Source: Saprospiraceae bacterium
GTDB taxonomy: Bacteria > Bacteroidota > Bacteroidia > Chitinophagales > Saprospiraceae
Direction of reading: 5' to 3'
Assembly: GCA_020630775.1 (NCBI GenBank)
Contig: JAHDIN010000018.1
Span: forward strand, 1-59,734
DNA length: 59,734 nucleotides
Part shown: positions 17,975-26,445 of the stretch, piece after piece
Numbering within the stretch: the first letter of the stretch is position 1
Layout: each line of letters begins with the position of its first letter
The notes under the pieces: model-generated
Databases searched by the model: none
Seen by the model: the letters and a program-made list of their open reading frames with translations, nothing else
Told to the model about the DNA's origin: nothing
Translations under genes and position numbers: made by a program

Positions 17975-18555
17975 AACCTGAAAAGCGGACATATAATGAG
18001 TGGATAGACCTTTTGAGGTCTCATACTTTTGAAGCTCCTGACCAGTGGGTCGTGATAGAGGATGATTTGGAATTATCTGATGTCACTCAAATGATGCTCG
18101 AGTATCAGCCAGATGAAAAAGTATGGGATAATATAGAGACATCTTTAGATCATAATAAATACAGAAAAGGATCTTTGCTTTGGATGATATTTATTCTTTT
18201 TGGTTTAATATCGATTTATACGGCATTTAATATCCAAACGACTCAAGAAAAAATTGAAGAACAACAATTTGCTTACACTTCTAATATTGAATACCAAACA
18301 ACTACAGAAAGCACTTCAAATCCTTCTGATTTATCATTAAATGAAGCGACATCATTTATAGAGTCCAACGCTTTTTTGTTTACAGATCAACAAATAGAAA
18401 GTTATAAGAAAGAGCTTGATGACATTATGAAAGCCTTAGAAGAATTAAACACCATTAAGGAAAATTATGGTTCGGATAGCAAATTGGAGAAACAGACTGC
18501 ACAGTTAGAACGCACTAAAGCCAAATTACTTAAATCAATGATTAATAGAACATGA
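17971..18555 (+). CDS. Probable anti-sigma factor, single-pass membrane protein
   Basis: A 194-residue protein with one membrane segment at about residues 67-88 (GSLLWMIFILFGLISIYTAF). The ~65-residue N-terminal part is acidic and cytoplasmic, the expected sigma-binding side; it contains VWDNIETSLD, which is common near the membrane segment of Bacteroidota anti-sigma proteins. The C-terminal periplasmic part ends in a predicted coiled coil (about 135-190, rich in K/E/L). It has 4-bp ATGA overlaps with both its neighbours, so the first three genes are translationally coupled. No zinc-binding HxxxCxxC motif is present, so it is not a ZAS-type anti-sigma. The role is inferred from position and topology. 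Confidence 0.75.
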   Translation: MKPEKRTYNEWIDLLRSHTFEAPDQWVVIEDDLELSDVTQMMLEYQPDEKVWDNIETSLDHNKYRKGSLLWMIFILFGLISIYTAFNIQTTQEKIEEQQFAYTSNIEYQTTTESTSNPSDLSLNEATSFIESNAFLFTDQQIESYKKELDDIMKALEELNTIKENYGSDSKLEKQTAQLERTKAKLLKSMINRT

Positions 18556-19454
18556 TTTATAGATACACAACAACCATATTTTTGCTTTTTATTTGTGGTC
18601 TTTTGTCGGCTCAACAAAAGAGTTTTAAAGAAGTAAAATCCACCAGTCTAAGTCAAGAATGGAATACAAAAGACGACATCCTAATACTTGGAGAAAGAAC
18701 CTTTATCACCATCAATACTTGGTCAAACAACAAAGTACAAGCGGATATAGAAATAGTAGCGAGGCATGCAGACCAGAAGCAAGCTCAAGCAGATCTAGAG
18801 AAAATTGATATCCATTTTCAGAGACAATCAAAAAAAATCACTTACAGCAATTCAATCAAAATAAAATCCCCAAAAGATAAGCCCCAATCGAATTTAAAGG
18901 TCTACCTAACGCTATGGATACCTGATGAATCTAATTTGATCATCAAAAATAAATTTGGAGAAGTCAAAGGCACAGGTAGTTTAAATTCTTTAGATATGAA
19001 TCTCGAATTTACTAGTCTTGAGCTGAAGAGCTTTTCTTCAAAAGTGAAAGTAACCAGCAAAATGGGTGATGCTAAGTTAGAGAACATAAGCGGTTCATTA
19101 GAATTGAATATGGACAGATCTGAAGCATTCTTATCTGATATTAAAGGCTCAATTTCTGGAGAGTTCAAATACTGCAATTTGGATGCTTACCTTATGTCTA
19201 AATCTTTGATCAAGGAGATTAAAGCAGAATTTACGCCAATCAAATTTTACTTGAATGAACAATTTAAAAATCAGATCAAGTTTGAATGTTTTGATTGCAA
19301 GATCCATCAAGTAGGTTCAGGTGACCTTCTAATGCTATCTAACATAGATGAAAAATATGAAGCACTATTAAATTCTTCGAGTAGCAATATCGGTAAGGTA
19401 AAAAGTCAATTAGAAGATATTCAAATCATTTTCACAAACGAACAATCCAACTAA
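18552..19454 (+). CDS. Secreted DUF4097-like (putative adhesin) protein
   Basis: A 300-residue protein with a signal peptide ending near LLSAQQ. The centre (about 105-215) shows the repeating strand pattern of DUF4097 β-helix proteins: IKNKFGEVKGTGSLNSLDMNL, VTSKMGDAKLENISGSLEL and SEAFLSDIKGSISGEF, with 'x-K-x-G-D/E' turns and alternating short hydrophobics. Such proteins often sit beside sigma/anti-sigma pairs in Bacteroidota. A short CFDCK motif lies near residue 247. It overlaps the anti-sigma gene by 4 bp and is 2 bases from the following barrel gene. Its job is unknown; it could take part in sensing envelope state. Confidence 0.7.
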   Translation: MIYRYTTTIFLLFICGLLSAQQKSFKEVKSTSLSQEWNTKDDILILGERTFITINTWSNNKVQADIEIVARHADQKQAQADLEKIDIHFQRQSKKITYSNSIKIKSPKDKPQSNLKVYLTLWIPDESNLIIKNKFGEVKGTGSLNSLDMNLEFTSLELKSFSSKVKVTSKMGDAKLENISGSLELNMDRSEAFLSDIKGSISGEFKYCNLDAYLMSKSLIKEIKAEFTPIKFYLNEQFKNQIKFECFDCKIHQVGSGDLLMLSNIDEKYEALLNSSSSNIGKVKSQLEDIQIIFTNEQSN

Positions 19455-19456
19455 TC

Positions 19457-20668
19457 ATGATTAAATTTTTAAATCTACTCTTTGCCCTTTGTCTTATTAC
19501 AAGTTTAAAAGGTCAATCAAATACAGAATTCAATAAAGATAGTGTACGTTATTTGACACCCAATGAAGAAGCTTTCATGATAGACAAAGAGACTAAAAGT
19601 CTATTTAAAATAACACCATTTGGTATATTGTTTTCTCAATTCTCTAATCAACAATTTTGTGCTTTTACTTTTGAGCAGAAGATTGGTAAGGCATTTTCAA
19701 TTCTTCCTTCAGTAACAGTAGCAAGAAATGAATTTCTAGGAGATACCGACTTGGGATTTAGTAGCAGTCTGAATATGAGGTATTATTACCATATGAAACG
19801 TCGCATCGAAGCTGGCATTCAGGCAAATAATTTAACAGGAAAGTATATTTCTTTTGGCACCTTCTATACAGACAATAGGAACATTAAGTTAAATGGATTT
19901 GATTTTCAATGGGGTTCACAAAAGCGTTTTTTAAATTATGGGACCATTAATAATTTTTTCTCATTTAGCTATTTCAGGAGAGATTTATTAGATTCAGAAA
20001 TTACAGCATTCAATCAGAGTGGTTATTTCCAAAATTTCAGCATTGGATTCTCCTCAAATATCTCATTGGCTTTTGGTAAAAAGTATGACATAAGTGATAA
20101 TGCTAAATGTGTTGTTTTAGGATGTAATACGGATAGATATCGGGGTTGGAAAATCAATATAAGTCAATTAGGAAGACTTTCTTTAAACAATAAAAAACGA
20201 GATGACGATAATGAACTTGAACTCAACTTATTTCTATCCCCTAATTTATCATATGAGCATAAAATAAGCACCTCTTCATTTAGCTTAAATCATACTGCAG
20301 TGGCCGGATTGTCGCTTACAAGTTTTGAGGGTGATGTAAAATTCCAAGTTAACAATATTTATTACTCACCAACCCTGAGATATTATTTTTTACAAAAGCA
20401 AAATATTTTGAAAGGCAAATCTGGCAACAATCTTTCAGGTGTGTATGCCTTTTCAGGACCAAGAATCAGATATCTAATTTCAGCTGATTATACCGAAATA
20501 TTTGGATTAATAGGTATTGGGTATCAAAAGGAATTATTTGAGGAAATGTATATAGACGTCGATTTCGGTTATTCAAAATTTATTGAAAGTTTTGAAGAGA
20601 ATAGGTCAAGCAGCAACTACTTGAGCTTAAGTATGAAGGTGGGTATTATGTTTGATCAATTATTTTAA
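19457..20668 (+). CDS. Outer-membrane β-barrel-like protein, paralogue 1
   Basis: A 403-residue secreted protein (signal peptide ending at SLKGQ) rich in alternating aromatic/polar strands, as in outer-membrane barrels. It is paralogous to the next gene: both have YLTxxxEAFMIDK near the N-terminus, KIGKAFSI, a KRFLNYG motif, and a paired-cysteine motif KCxxLxCxxDRYxGWKIN near residue 220. Each protein also repeats itself: RYYYHMKRRIEAGIQANNL (N-half) is matched by RYYFLQKQNILKGKSGNNL (C-half), and SQKRFLNYG by YQKELFEEMY. No named family is recognised beyond the RYY...K.I..G....NLSGxY strands seen in many uncharacterised Bacteroidota proteins. It is the fourth gene of the ECF operon. Confidence 0.75.
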   Translation: MIKFLNLLFALCLITSLKGQSNTEFNKDSVRYLTPNEEAFMIDKETKSLFKITPFGILFSQFSNQQFCAFTFEQKIGKAFSILPSVTVARNEFLGDTDLGFSSSLNMRYYYHMKRRIEAGIQANNLTGKYISFGTFYTDNRNIKLNGFDFQWGSQKRFLNYGTINNFFSFSYFRRDLLDSEITAFNQSGYFQNFSIGFSSNISLAFGKKYDISDNAKCVVLGCNTDRYRGWKINISQLGRLSLNNKKRDDDNELELNLFLSPNLSYEHKISTSSFSLNHTAVAGLSLTSFEGDVKFQVNNIYYSPTLRYYFLQKQNILKGKSGNNLSGVYAFSGPRIRYLISADYTEIFGLIGIGYQKELFEEMYIDVDFGYSKFIESFEENRSSSNYLSLSMKVGIMFDQLF

Positions 20669-20695
20669 ATCAAAATAAGAACAACTTTAATTAAT

Positions 20696-21970
20696 ATGAA
20701 ACAGCTACTATTAATGATGCTTTTGTTATTTACTTCCTTGAGAGCATCCAGCCAATTATCAACTGTCTCATCTGATAGTATAAATTATTTAACTGCAGAA
20801 GATGAAGCATTCATGATTGACAAAAAAACGAATTACCTAATAAAATTCAATCCTGTTTTATCAGGTATTGAAAGTCTTATTGACCAGAAGGTATTTACAA
20901 TCGGAATAGAAAAGAAGATAGGTAAAGCATTTTCAATTACTCCTACTATAACATTTAATTACACAAACAATTTTGAAGAACTTAATTCATACAATGTAAA
21001 CTTAGAATTAAGATATTTCTTCGAAATGAAAAAGCGGATCAAGCAAAATCTCCAAGCATCAAATCTGTCGGGCAAGTATATTTCAATACTTACAGGTCTG
21101 GGGTCTTCAAATTTATTTGACAACTTTAGCTATGGCATCAAAGCAGGAACTCAAAAACGATTCTTGAATTATGGCTACTTTGACAATTACTTTTCAATAA
21201 CAATTTCAGATTTTAACTACGAGCAGCCTAGTCCAATTTCGGGAACACTCTCTGACTTTAGAACGATTTCAATTTCTACAGGCATGGATGCGGCAATAGG
21301 ATTTGGCAAAAACTATAAAATAAATGAAGGTACTAAGTGCCCCATTCTGAGATGTCATCAAGACCGATATAGTGGTTGGAAAATAAATTTGCGTCGATTT
21401 ACAAGATTAACTATTGCCAATAACCAATTTCCAGGGGACAGAACAATTACTAGTCTTTTTTTAAATCCAAATTTAAGTCATGAGCAAAAGTTATTTGGAT
21501 CCATGGTTAGTATGAATTGGGACTTTGATTCACAAATTAATTTTTCAAATAGTTCTTTTTATGAAAACACGAGTTTTGAATTGAAATATTTAAACTTAGA
21601 ATTACATGGTGAGTTAAGATATTATGTTGGTCAAAAGAAAAGAATTCTTCAAGGTCAATCAGGCAACAACCTATCCGGCCTCTACTTAAATATAGGCAGC
21701 ATATTTTCAATAGAAAATTACGAATCTTTAGAAGTATTAAATGGAGAAATTAACTTGAAACAAAATAATGATAGGCTACTTGATTTTGCGATTGGCTTCG
21801 GTTATCAAAAAGAATTTTTAAGAAATATGTATATAGACTTGGATTTAGGAATTGCGAAAAATGTATACGAAAATAACTTCAATCCAAGAAGGGACGATCT
21901 CAGATTAATATCTGAAATAAAGGTTGGTTTTGTATTTGACAACCTATTTCAACCAGATGCAAAGTTCTAA
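20696..21970 (+). CDS. Outer-membrane β-barrel-like protein, paralogue 2
   Basis: A 424-residue secreted protein (signal peptide ending near RASSQ), paralogue of the preceding gene and probably a tandem duplicate. It keeps the same landmarks in order: YLTAEDEAFMIDKKTN, KIGKAFSI, LRYFFEMKKRIKQN with NLSGKYIS, QKRFLNYG, KCPILRCHQDRYSGWKIN, and LRYYVGQKKRILQGQSGNN. The two-cysteine CxxLxC segment is conserved between the copies while the surrounding strands diverge, so it is likely to matter for structure or function. The gap to paralogue 1 is 27 bases, so it is probably the last gene of the ECF operon. Function unknown. Confidence 0.75.
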   Translation: MKQLLLMMLLLFTSLRASSQLSTVSSDSINYLTAEDEAFMIDKKTNYLIKFNPVLSGIESLIDQKVFTIGIEKKIGKAFSITPTITFNYTNNFEELNSYNVNLELRYFFEMKKRIKQNLQASNLSGKYISILTGLGSSNLFDNFSYGIKAGTQKRFLNYGYFDNYFSITISDFNYEQPSPISGTLSDFRTISISTGMDAAIGFGKNYKINEGTKCPILRCHQDRYSGWKINLRRFTRLTIANNQFPGDRTITSLFLNPNLSHEQKLFGSMVSMNWDFDSQINFSNSSFYENTSFELKYLNLELHGELRYYVGQKKRILQGQSGNNLSGLYLNIGSIFSIENYESLEVLNGEINLKQNNDRLLDFAIGFGYQKEFLRNMYIDLDLGIAKNVYENNFNPRRDDLRLISEIKVGFVFDNLFQPDAKF

Positions 21971-22051
21971 TATGCAAAAGATTATACCATTTAACCTATT
22001 TCAAGAAATGCTTAAATTAAATATCACCAAGCTAATCAAACAACCATAGAA

Positions 22052-22084
22052 TTGAGTGTTTTAAGCCCTTTTTAGCTACATTTG
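22052..22084 (+). promoter_or_regulatory. Bacteroidota-type promoter of icd
   Basis: TACATTTG (22077-22084) fits the TAnnTTTG -7 element exactly, and TTG (22052-22054) lies 22 bases upstream as the -33 element. The start codon is 20 bases downstream of the -7 element. Confidence 0.6.
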
Positions 22085-22104
22085 CGCCAAAATCATTAAA
22101 AATT

Positions 22105-23331
22105 ATGAGTGGGACTCAGATTACAAAGACTAAAAGAGGCCGATTGGTCGTACCTAAAGACCCTATAATTCCTTATATCGAAGGAGATGGCATTGGGCCG
22201 GATATATGGGCTGCAGCTCAGAAAGTATTTGATGCAGCTGTAGAAAAATCATTTGGAGGAGATAGAAAAGTGCACTGGAAGGAAGTTTATGCAGGCGAAA
22301 AAGCTAATGCAAGAAAAGCCGGAGACTGGTTACCAAAAGAAACTACAGACACTATAGCAGAGCATTTAGTAGCTATTAAAGGTCCATTAACAACGCCAGT
22401 TGGTGGTGGATTTAGATCATTGAATGTAGCGATCAGACAAAGGTTAGATCTATATGCTTGTGTGAGACCAGTTAAATGGTACAGAGGTGTGCCTTCACCT
22501 GTAAAGAAGCCTGGCTTAGTAGACATGATTATCTATAGAGAAAATACTGAAGATATTTATGCTGGTATTGAGTATTTACATGGCACTGAGGAAAATGAAA
22601 AAGTAAAATCATTTTTGATTGACGAAATGGGTGCTACAAGTATCCGTTTTCCAAAGACAGCCTCTATTGGTGTCAAGCCAGTTTCAGTAGAAGGTACTGA
22701 AAGATTGGTAAGAGCAGCTATTAATACAGCTATTAAGGAAAAGAGAAAATCTGTTACTCTTGTGCATAAAGGTAACATCATGAAATTTACAGAAGGTAAA
22801 TTTAAAGAGTGGGGTTATGCTTTAGCGAAAAGAGAATTTGGTGCTCAAGACTTAGATGGTGGACCATGGCAAGTTATTGATAGTAAAGGCAGAGAGATTA
22901 TCGTCAAGGATGTGATTGCAGATGCATTTTTACAGCAGATTTTATTGAGACCTGCAGAATATGATGTGATCGCAACATTAAACCTTAATGGTGATTATGT
23001 TTCTGATGCTTTAGCAGCTATCGTTGGTGGTATCGGAATTGCGCCAGGTGCAAATATTAATTACGAGACAGGTGTGGCGGTTTTTGAAGCGACACATGGT
23101 ACTGCTCCTAAATATGCTGGACAAGATAAAGTGAATCCAAGTTCGGTGATACTTTCCGGTGTTATGATGTTTAATTATATGGGTTGGAAAAAAGTAGGAA
23201 AGACAATTGAGAAAGGATTGAAAGGAGCTATAAAAGCTAAAAGAGTAACTTATGATTTCGAAAGACTTATGAAGAATGCTTCTTTATTGAAATGTTCTGA
23301 GTTTGGGGATGAGATCATCAAGCATATGTAA
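22105..23331 (+). CDS. icd: NADP-dependent isocitrate dehydrogenase
   Basis: A 408-residue enzyme of the E. coli Icd type, oxidatively decarboxylating isocitrate to 2-oxoglutarate in the TCA cycle. The isocitrate-binding segment [20 protein letters not shown] is intact, including the regulatory serine position in RSLN, as are [13 protein letters not shown], the [14 protein letters not shown] loop and the LNGDYVSDA and [11 protein letters not shown] cofactor segments. It is monocistronic: a clear TAnnTTTG promoter lies upstream and a rho-independent terminator downstream. Codon use and sequence look native. The cofactor is inferred as NADP from overall similarity to the E. coli enzyme. Confidence 0.95.
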   Translation: MSGTQITKTKRGRLVVPKDPIIPYIEGDGIGPDIWAAAQKVFDAAVEKSFGGDRKVHWKEVYAGEKANARKAGDWLPKETTDTIAEHLVAIKGPLTTPVGGGFRSLNVAIRQRLDLYACVRPVKWYRGVPSPVKKPGLVDMIIYRENTEDIYAGIEYLHGTEENEKVKSFLIDEMGATSIRFPKTASIGVKPVSVEGTERLVRAAINTAIKEKRKSVTLVHKGNIMKFTEGKFKEWGYALAKREFGAQDLDGGPWQVIDSKGREIIVKDVIADAFLQQILLRPAEYDVIATLNLNGDYVSDALAAIVGGIGIAPGANINYETGVAVFEATHGTAPKYAGQDKVNPSSVILSGVMMFNYMGWKKVGKTIEKGLKGAIKAKRVTYDFERLMKNASLLKCSEFGDEIIKHM

Positions 23332-23355
23332 TCATTACATATTCCAAAATAATAG

Positions 23356-23386
23356 AGCCCAGGGTAATTTATCTTGGGCTTTTTTA
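23356..23386 (+). terminator. Rho-independent terminator of icd
   Basis: AGCCCAGG pairs with CTTGGGCT around an A/T-rich loop and is followed by six Ts, 24 bases after the icd stop. Confidence 0.85.
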
Positions 23387-23498
23387 TTTCTACGTATATA
23401 ACATAGTCGGTATTTAAATTTCCTTTAACAATAATTAGAGAAATAATAAGAATGAATTTATGAACTTAAAGCTACCGAACAACTTTAAATTTTAAATC

Positions 23499-24659
23499 AT
23501 GAAGCGCATTGTTATTTCATTAATATTTACACTACCCTTCCTGTTAGTGAACGGTCAAAAAATAGATTGGTCTGCATATGAAGAACCAGATGGAAGCTTT
23601 AGTCGTCTATGGATTAACCCTCAACTAAATTTTACATCTGAAAACAGGAATGATAGAGTTACAAAAAACACCTTCCTTCTTTTAGATGGTCTTTACCAAT
23701 ACAACGCTCTGAATGAAAGCACAATTACAAATATTACACTAAGTAATCGATCTTCATACAATAAAAGATCAAACGATGTGTTACCCGCAAATAATAGTTT
23801 TGTACAAAACACATCAGGATTTCTCACCCACAGAAGATATCTCAATAAAAGAAGAGGCTTCTATTTTCAAAGTGAATTGGGCACATTAATTTCTTTAAAT
23901 AAGGTTAGTGACACTGATTGGAATAATGTAGATAGTTATACCCCAGGACTAACATTTGGATACGGAAGATTAGAGAATGTGGCGACCGTTTATCAAGCCT
24001 CAAGATTTAATAAAACCCTATACAATAGAAGTTTAGATCAAAGTGGACTATTTGAAATGGCTGATATGATTAGAAGTTTGGAATACAACAATAAATTGGA
24101 TACCAGAATGAGAAATATAGAAAATGAAACGGCGTTTCTAAATTATCTTGAAAGTACGGGATATGATTTGTCGAATAATTTAAGCATTGTTCAGGCCTTA
24201 GATCAATATAGATTTGAAAGACCATTTGACCTAAGACATGGTTATGAAATCTCAATAGGTATTCAAAAAGAGTTTAGCATAACTAATTCAGATTCTGAAT
24301 TGGATTTCACTGCAAGAGCCGCATGGGCCAATGCATTAAGTGACACTTGGCATTTATACTCAAATGTTAGATTTGCTAAAATGATTGAAGGACGGACAGC
24401 CTTAAATTTTGGCGCCAATTTAAGCTACTTACCATCAGCTCGAACCAGAATAACATTTAGTCAATTCGTTAATCAAATTTGGATTGATGGATCAGATGTA
24501 TTCTCCAGTAGCTCAGACCTAAATATTGACTACTTTGTTTCTCCGAGACTATCAATATTTGGAAACATAAGTTATAATGTGAGCAACCCAAATATTTTCA
24601 ATGCTAATAAAACAAAAACTTTCAGAACTAGGTATGGGATATTTTACTATATCATTTAA
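23499..24659 (+). CDS. Secreted β-barrel-like protein, unknown
   Basis: A 386-residue protein with a clear signal peptide (MKRIVISLIFTLPFLLVNGQ). The mature part has the alternating pattern of an outer-membrane barrel: many aromatic-ended strands, with a C-terminal strand ending in FRTRYGIFYYII, as expected for assembly by the BAM complex. I do not recognise a family. It stands alone between the icd terminator and a bidirectional terminator. The segment around residues 180-245 has low hydrophobicity and could be a helical or plug-like insert. Confidence 0.65.
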   Translation: MKRIVISLIFTLPFLLVNGQKIDWSAYEEPDGSFSRLWINPQLNFTSENRNDRVTKNTFLLLDGLYQYNALNESTITNITLSNRSSYNKRSNDVLPANNSFVQNTSGFLTHRRYLNKRRGFYFQSELGTLISLNKVSDTDWNNVDSYTPGLTFGYGRLENVATVYQASRFNKTLYNRSLDQSGLFEMADMIRSLEYNNKLDTRMRNIENETAFLNYLESTGYDLSNNLSIVQALDQYRFERPFDLRHGYEISIGIQKEFSITNSDSELDFTARAAWANALSDTWHLYSNVRFAKMIEGRTALNFGANLSYLPSARTRITFSQFVNQIWIDGSDVFSSSSDLNIDYFVSPRLSIFGNISYNVSNPNIFNANKTKTFRTRYGIFYYII

Positions 24660-24682
24660 GTATGAATTTATACTTATGAATA

Positions 24683-24722
24683 AAACAAAAAAAGGCTCGA
24701 TAATCTACTTACCGAGCCTTTC
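24683..24722. terminator. Bidirectional terminator between convergent genes
   Basis: AAAGGCTCG pairs with CGAGCCTTT. On the minus strand the stem is followed by a long T-run, so it mainly ends the Fe-S carrier gene (24740), but it is also placed to stop the plus-strand gene ending at 24659. Confidence 0.8.
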
Positions 24723-24739
24723 CTATATATTTAAAGAGC

Positions 24740-25096
24740 TTAAGCAGAAAAACTAGTTCCGCAACCACAAGTTTCTTTAGCATTAGGATTATTAAAAATA
24801 AACCCTCTGTTGTTTAAGCCGTCTAGCCAGTCAATTTCAATACCAATAAGATAGAGGGCATGCGATTTCTCCATATACACAGTTAATTCACCGATCTGGT
24901 ATTCATCATCTTTTTCTTTTTTTTCATCAAAGCCAAGGATGTATGAAAAGCCACTGCACCCTCCGCCTTTTATACCGACCCTTAGACCATGCCCTTCAGG
25001 TACATGTTTCTCTTCATACAAACGCTTAAGCTGTACTTGAGCAGAATCTGTAATCTTTATCGGCGCTGATGTATCTATACTAGCATTTGAAGTCAT
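24740..25096 (-). CDS. A-type iron-sulfur carrier (HesB/IscA/ErpA family)
   Basis: A 118-residue protein of the A-type carrier family, which binds and passes on Fe-S clusters to target enzymes. The three conserved cysteines are present in the usual order: GGGCSGF in the middle and CGCG near the C-terminus (ETCGCGTSF). It begins with a short N-terminal extension (MTSNASIDTSAP). It is not within a suf or isc operon here, which fits an ErpA-like stand-alone role, but the subfamily cannot be settled by eye. Its own -7 element lies 22 bases upstream. Confidence 0.92.
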   Translation of the reverse strand: MTSNASIDTSAPIKITDSAQVQLKRLYEEKHVPEGHGLRVGIKGGGCSGFSYILGFDEKKEKDDEYQIGELTVYMEKSHALYLIGIEIDWLDGLNNRGFIFNNPNAKETCGCGTSFSA

Positions 25097-25117
25097 ATTC
25101 TAATTATTGTCCTTATT

Positions 25118-25144
25118 CAAAGTTAAGTTATAATTATAACTTTG
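25118..25144. promoter_or_regulatory. Divergent promoter with back-to-back -7 elements
   Basis: CAAAGTTA (25118-25125) reads TAACTTTG on the minus strand, 22 bases before the Fe-S carrier ATG. TAACTTTG (25137-25144) reads directly on the plus strand, 41 bases before the ATG at 25186. Both fit TAnnTTTG exactly and together form an imperfect palindrome, so the two promoters face away from each other across only 11 bases. Confidence 0.55.
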
Positions 25145-25185
25145 CAACGAACAGTCTCGATCATTAGTTCTAAATTTCTTAAAAT

Positions 25186-25716
25186 ATGATGGCTACCTTT
25201 TTAGAGATATTGAAATACATCATTCCTAGTTTAGTCGTATTTGCCACCTGCTATTTCCTCATAAAACAGTTTTTTAATAAGGAATACGCACTAAAAGCAC
25301 TTGAGCTGAAAGGTAAATACTCGAAAGATGCTATTCCTTTAAAGCTTCAAGCCTATGAAAGGCTTTTACTTTTCTGTGACAGAATATCCATTCCCAACTT
25401 GTTATTGAGACTCAAAACAAGAAATATGACTGTCGATGATCTCAAAGCTGCTATGATGATCTCGGTTCAAAAGGAATTTGAACACAATATGGCTCAGCAG
25501 TTATATGTCAGCAATAAATTATGGGAGATTCTACATCTTGCCAAAAATGATACTATTAGTTTGATTACTTCATCAGCCGAAGGACTCAGCAATCAAGAAA
25601 ATGCTGAATCTTTGGCCAATAAGCTTATGCAAAAGTATAGTTCGATGCAAAAGAATCCAATACAGATTGCAACCACAGCTATAAAAGAAGAAGCAAAAAT
25701 AATCTTGGATGTATAG
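25186..25716 (+). CDS. Bacteroidota-conserved membrane-anchored protein, DUF7935-like
   Basis: A 176-residue protein with one N-terminal membrane segment (IIPSLVVFATCYFLI) and a long helical cytoplasmic part containing IPLKLQAYERLLLFCDRI and EFEHNMAQQLYVS. I associate this pattern with a small family found throughout Bacteroidota (DUF7935-like); its role is unknown. The last 8 bases overlap the start of the next gene (the 5'-nucleotidase C-terminal-domain protein), so the three genes 25186-27363 form an operon led by this one. The neighbouring TAACTTTG at 25137-25144 is its likely promoter. Confidence 0.7.
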   Translation: MMATFLEILKYIIPSLVVFATCYFLIKQFFNKEYALKALELKGKYSKDAIPLKLQAYERLLLFCDRISIPNLLLRLKTRNMTVDDLKAAMMISVQKEFEHNMAQQLYVSNKLWEILHLAKNDTISLITSSAEGLSNQENAESLANKLMQKYSSMQKNPIQIATTAIKEEAKIILDV

Positions 25717-26443
25717 ACTACTCATTATAACTACCCTACTCTTTGGAAGTTGTTCTGTTCAAAAGCAACATATTACAGACACCCAAGTAAGCTACCACAG
25801 GACGAAAGTATCAACCGAAAAATCAACAGGTGAAATTGAATCAATCATTGCTCCTTACAGGGAAAAGGTCAATGCAGAAATGGACCAAATGATTGGAGAG
25901 TTGCCTGTTGACGTATTTAAGAAAAGGCCCAATAGTAAGATGGGTAATTGGTTTGCTGATATGCTGCATGATATCGCTCAAGAATTTTCTGACAAACCTA
26001 TAGCCTTTGCTATTCAAAATTATGGTGGGCTTAGAATTCCTTCATTGTCAAAGGGACCTATCACAAAAAGAAATATTTATGAACTGATGCCCTTCGATAA
26101 TCAGTTGGTCATTTTAGAATTAACGGGACAACAGACTCAAGCTTTATGCGATTTGATTGCCTCTGATGGTGGTTGGCCAATTAGCAAAGGTTTGAGTTTA
26201 GGTATTGAAGACTCAAAAGCAATAAATATTAAAATTAATGGTCAAGCGTTCTCTACCCAAAAAACGTATTTAGTTGCGTTACCTGATTATGTAGCTAATG
26301 GTGGAGGCGATGCAGATTTTCTTATTGGGATTGAACAAGTCCAAAGCGGGAAGATGATAAGAGATGCAGTCATCGATCATTTACTTGAATTGCAATCGGA
26401 AGGTATTGCCATTGACATTGACGAATCCAAAAGAATATTTTAA
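25709..26443 (+). CDS. 5'-nucleotidase C-terminal domain lipoprotein (split UshA-type, substrate-binding half)
   Basis: A 244-residue lipoprotein (lipobox FGSC, Cys at about residue 15) consisting essentially of the 5'-nucleotidase C-terminal domain, which binds the nucleoside part of the substrate in UshA-type enzymes. Signatures are GNWFADML near residue 75, QNYGGLRIPSLSKGPIT, IYELMPFDNQLVI and the late VALPDYVANGGGDADFL. It has no metallophosphoesterase domain; that is encoded by the next gene, 2 bases away. The two together make up one UshA-like enzyme in reversed domain order. Periplasmic or outer-membrane location is expected. Confidence 0.88.
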   Translation: MYRLLIITTLLFGSCSVQKQHITDTQVSYHRTKVSTEKSTGEIESIIAPYREKVNAEMDQMIGELPVDVFKKRPNSKMGNWFADMLHDIAQEFSDKPIAFAIQNYGGLRIPSLSKGPITKRNIYELMPFDNQLVILELTGQQTQALCDLIASDGGWPISKGLSLGIEDSKAINIKINGQAFSTQKTYLVALPDYVANGGGDADFLIGIEQVQSGKMIRDAVIDHLLELQSEGIAIDIDESKRIF

Positions 26444-26445
26444 TT

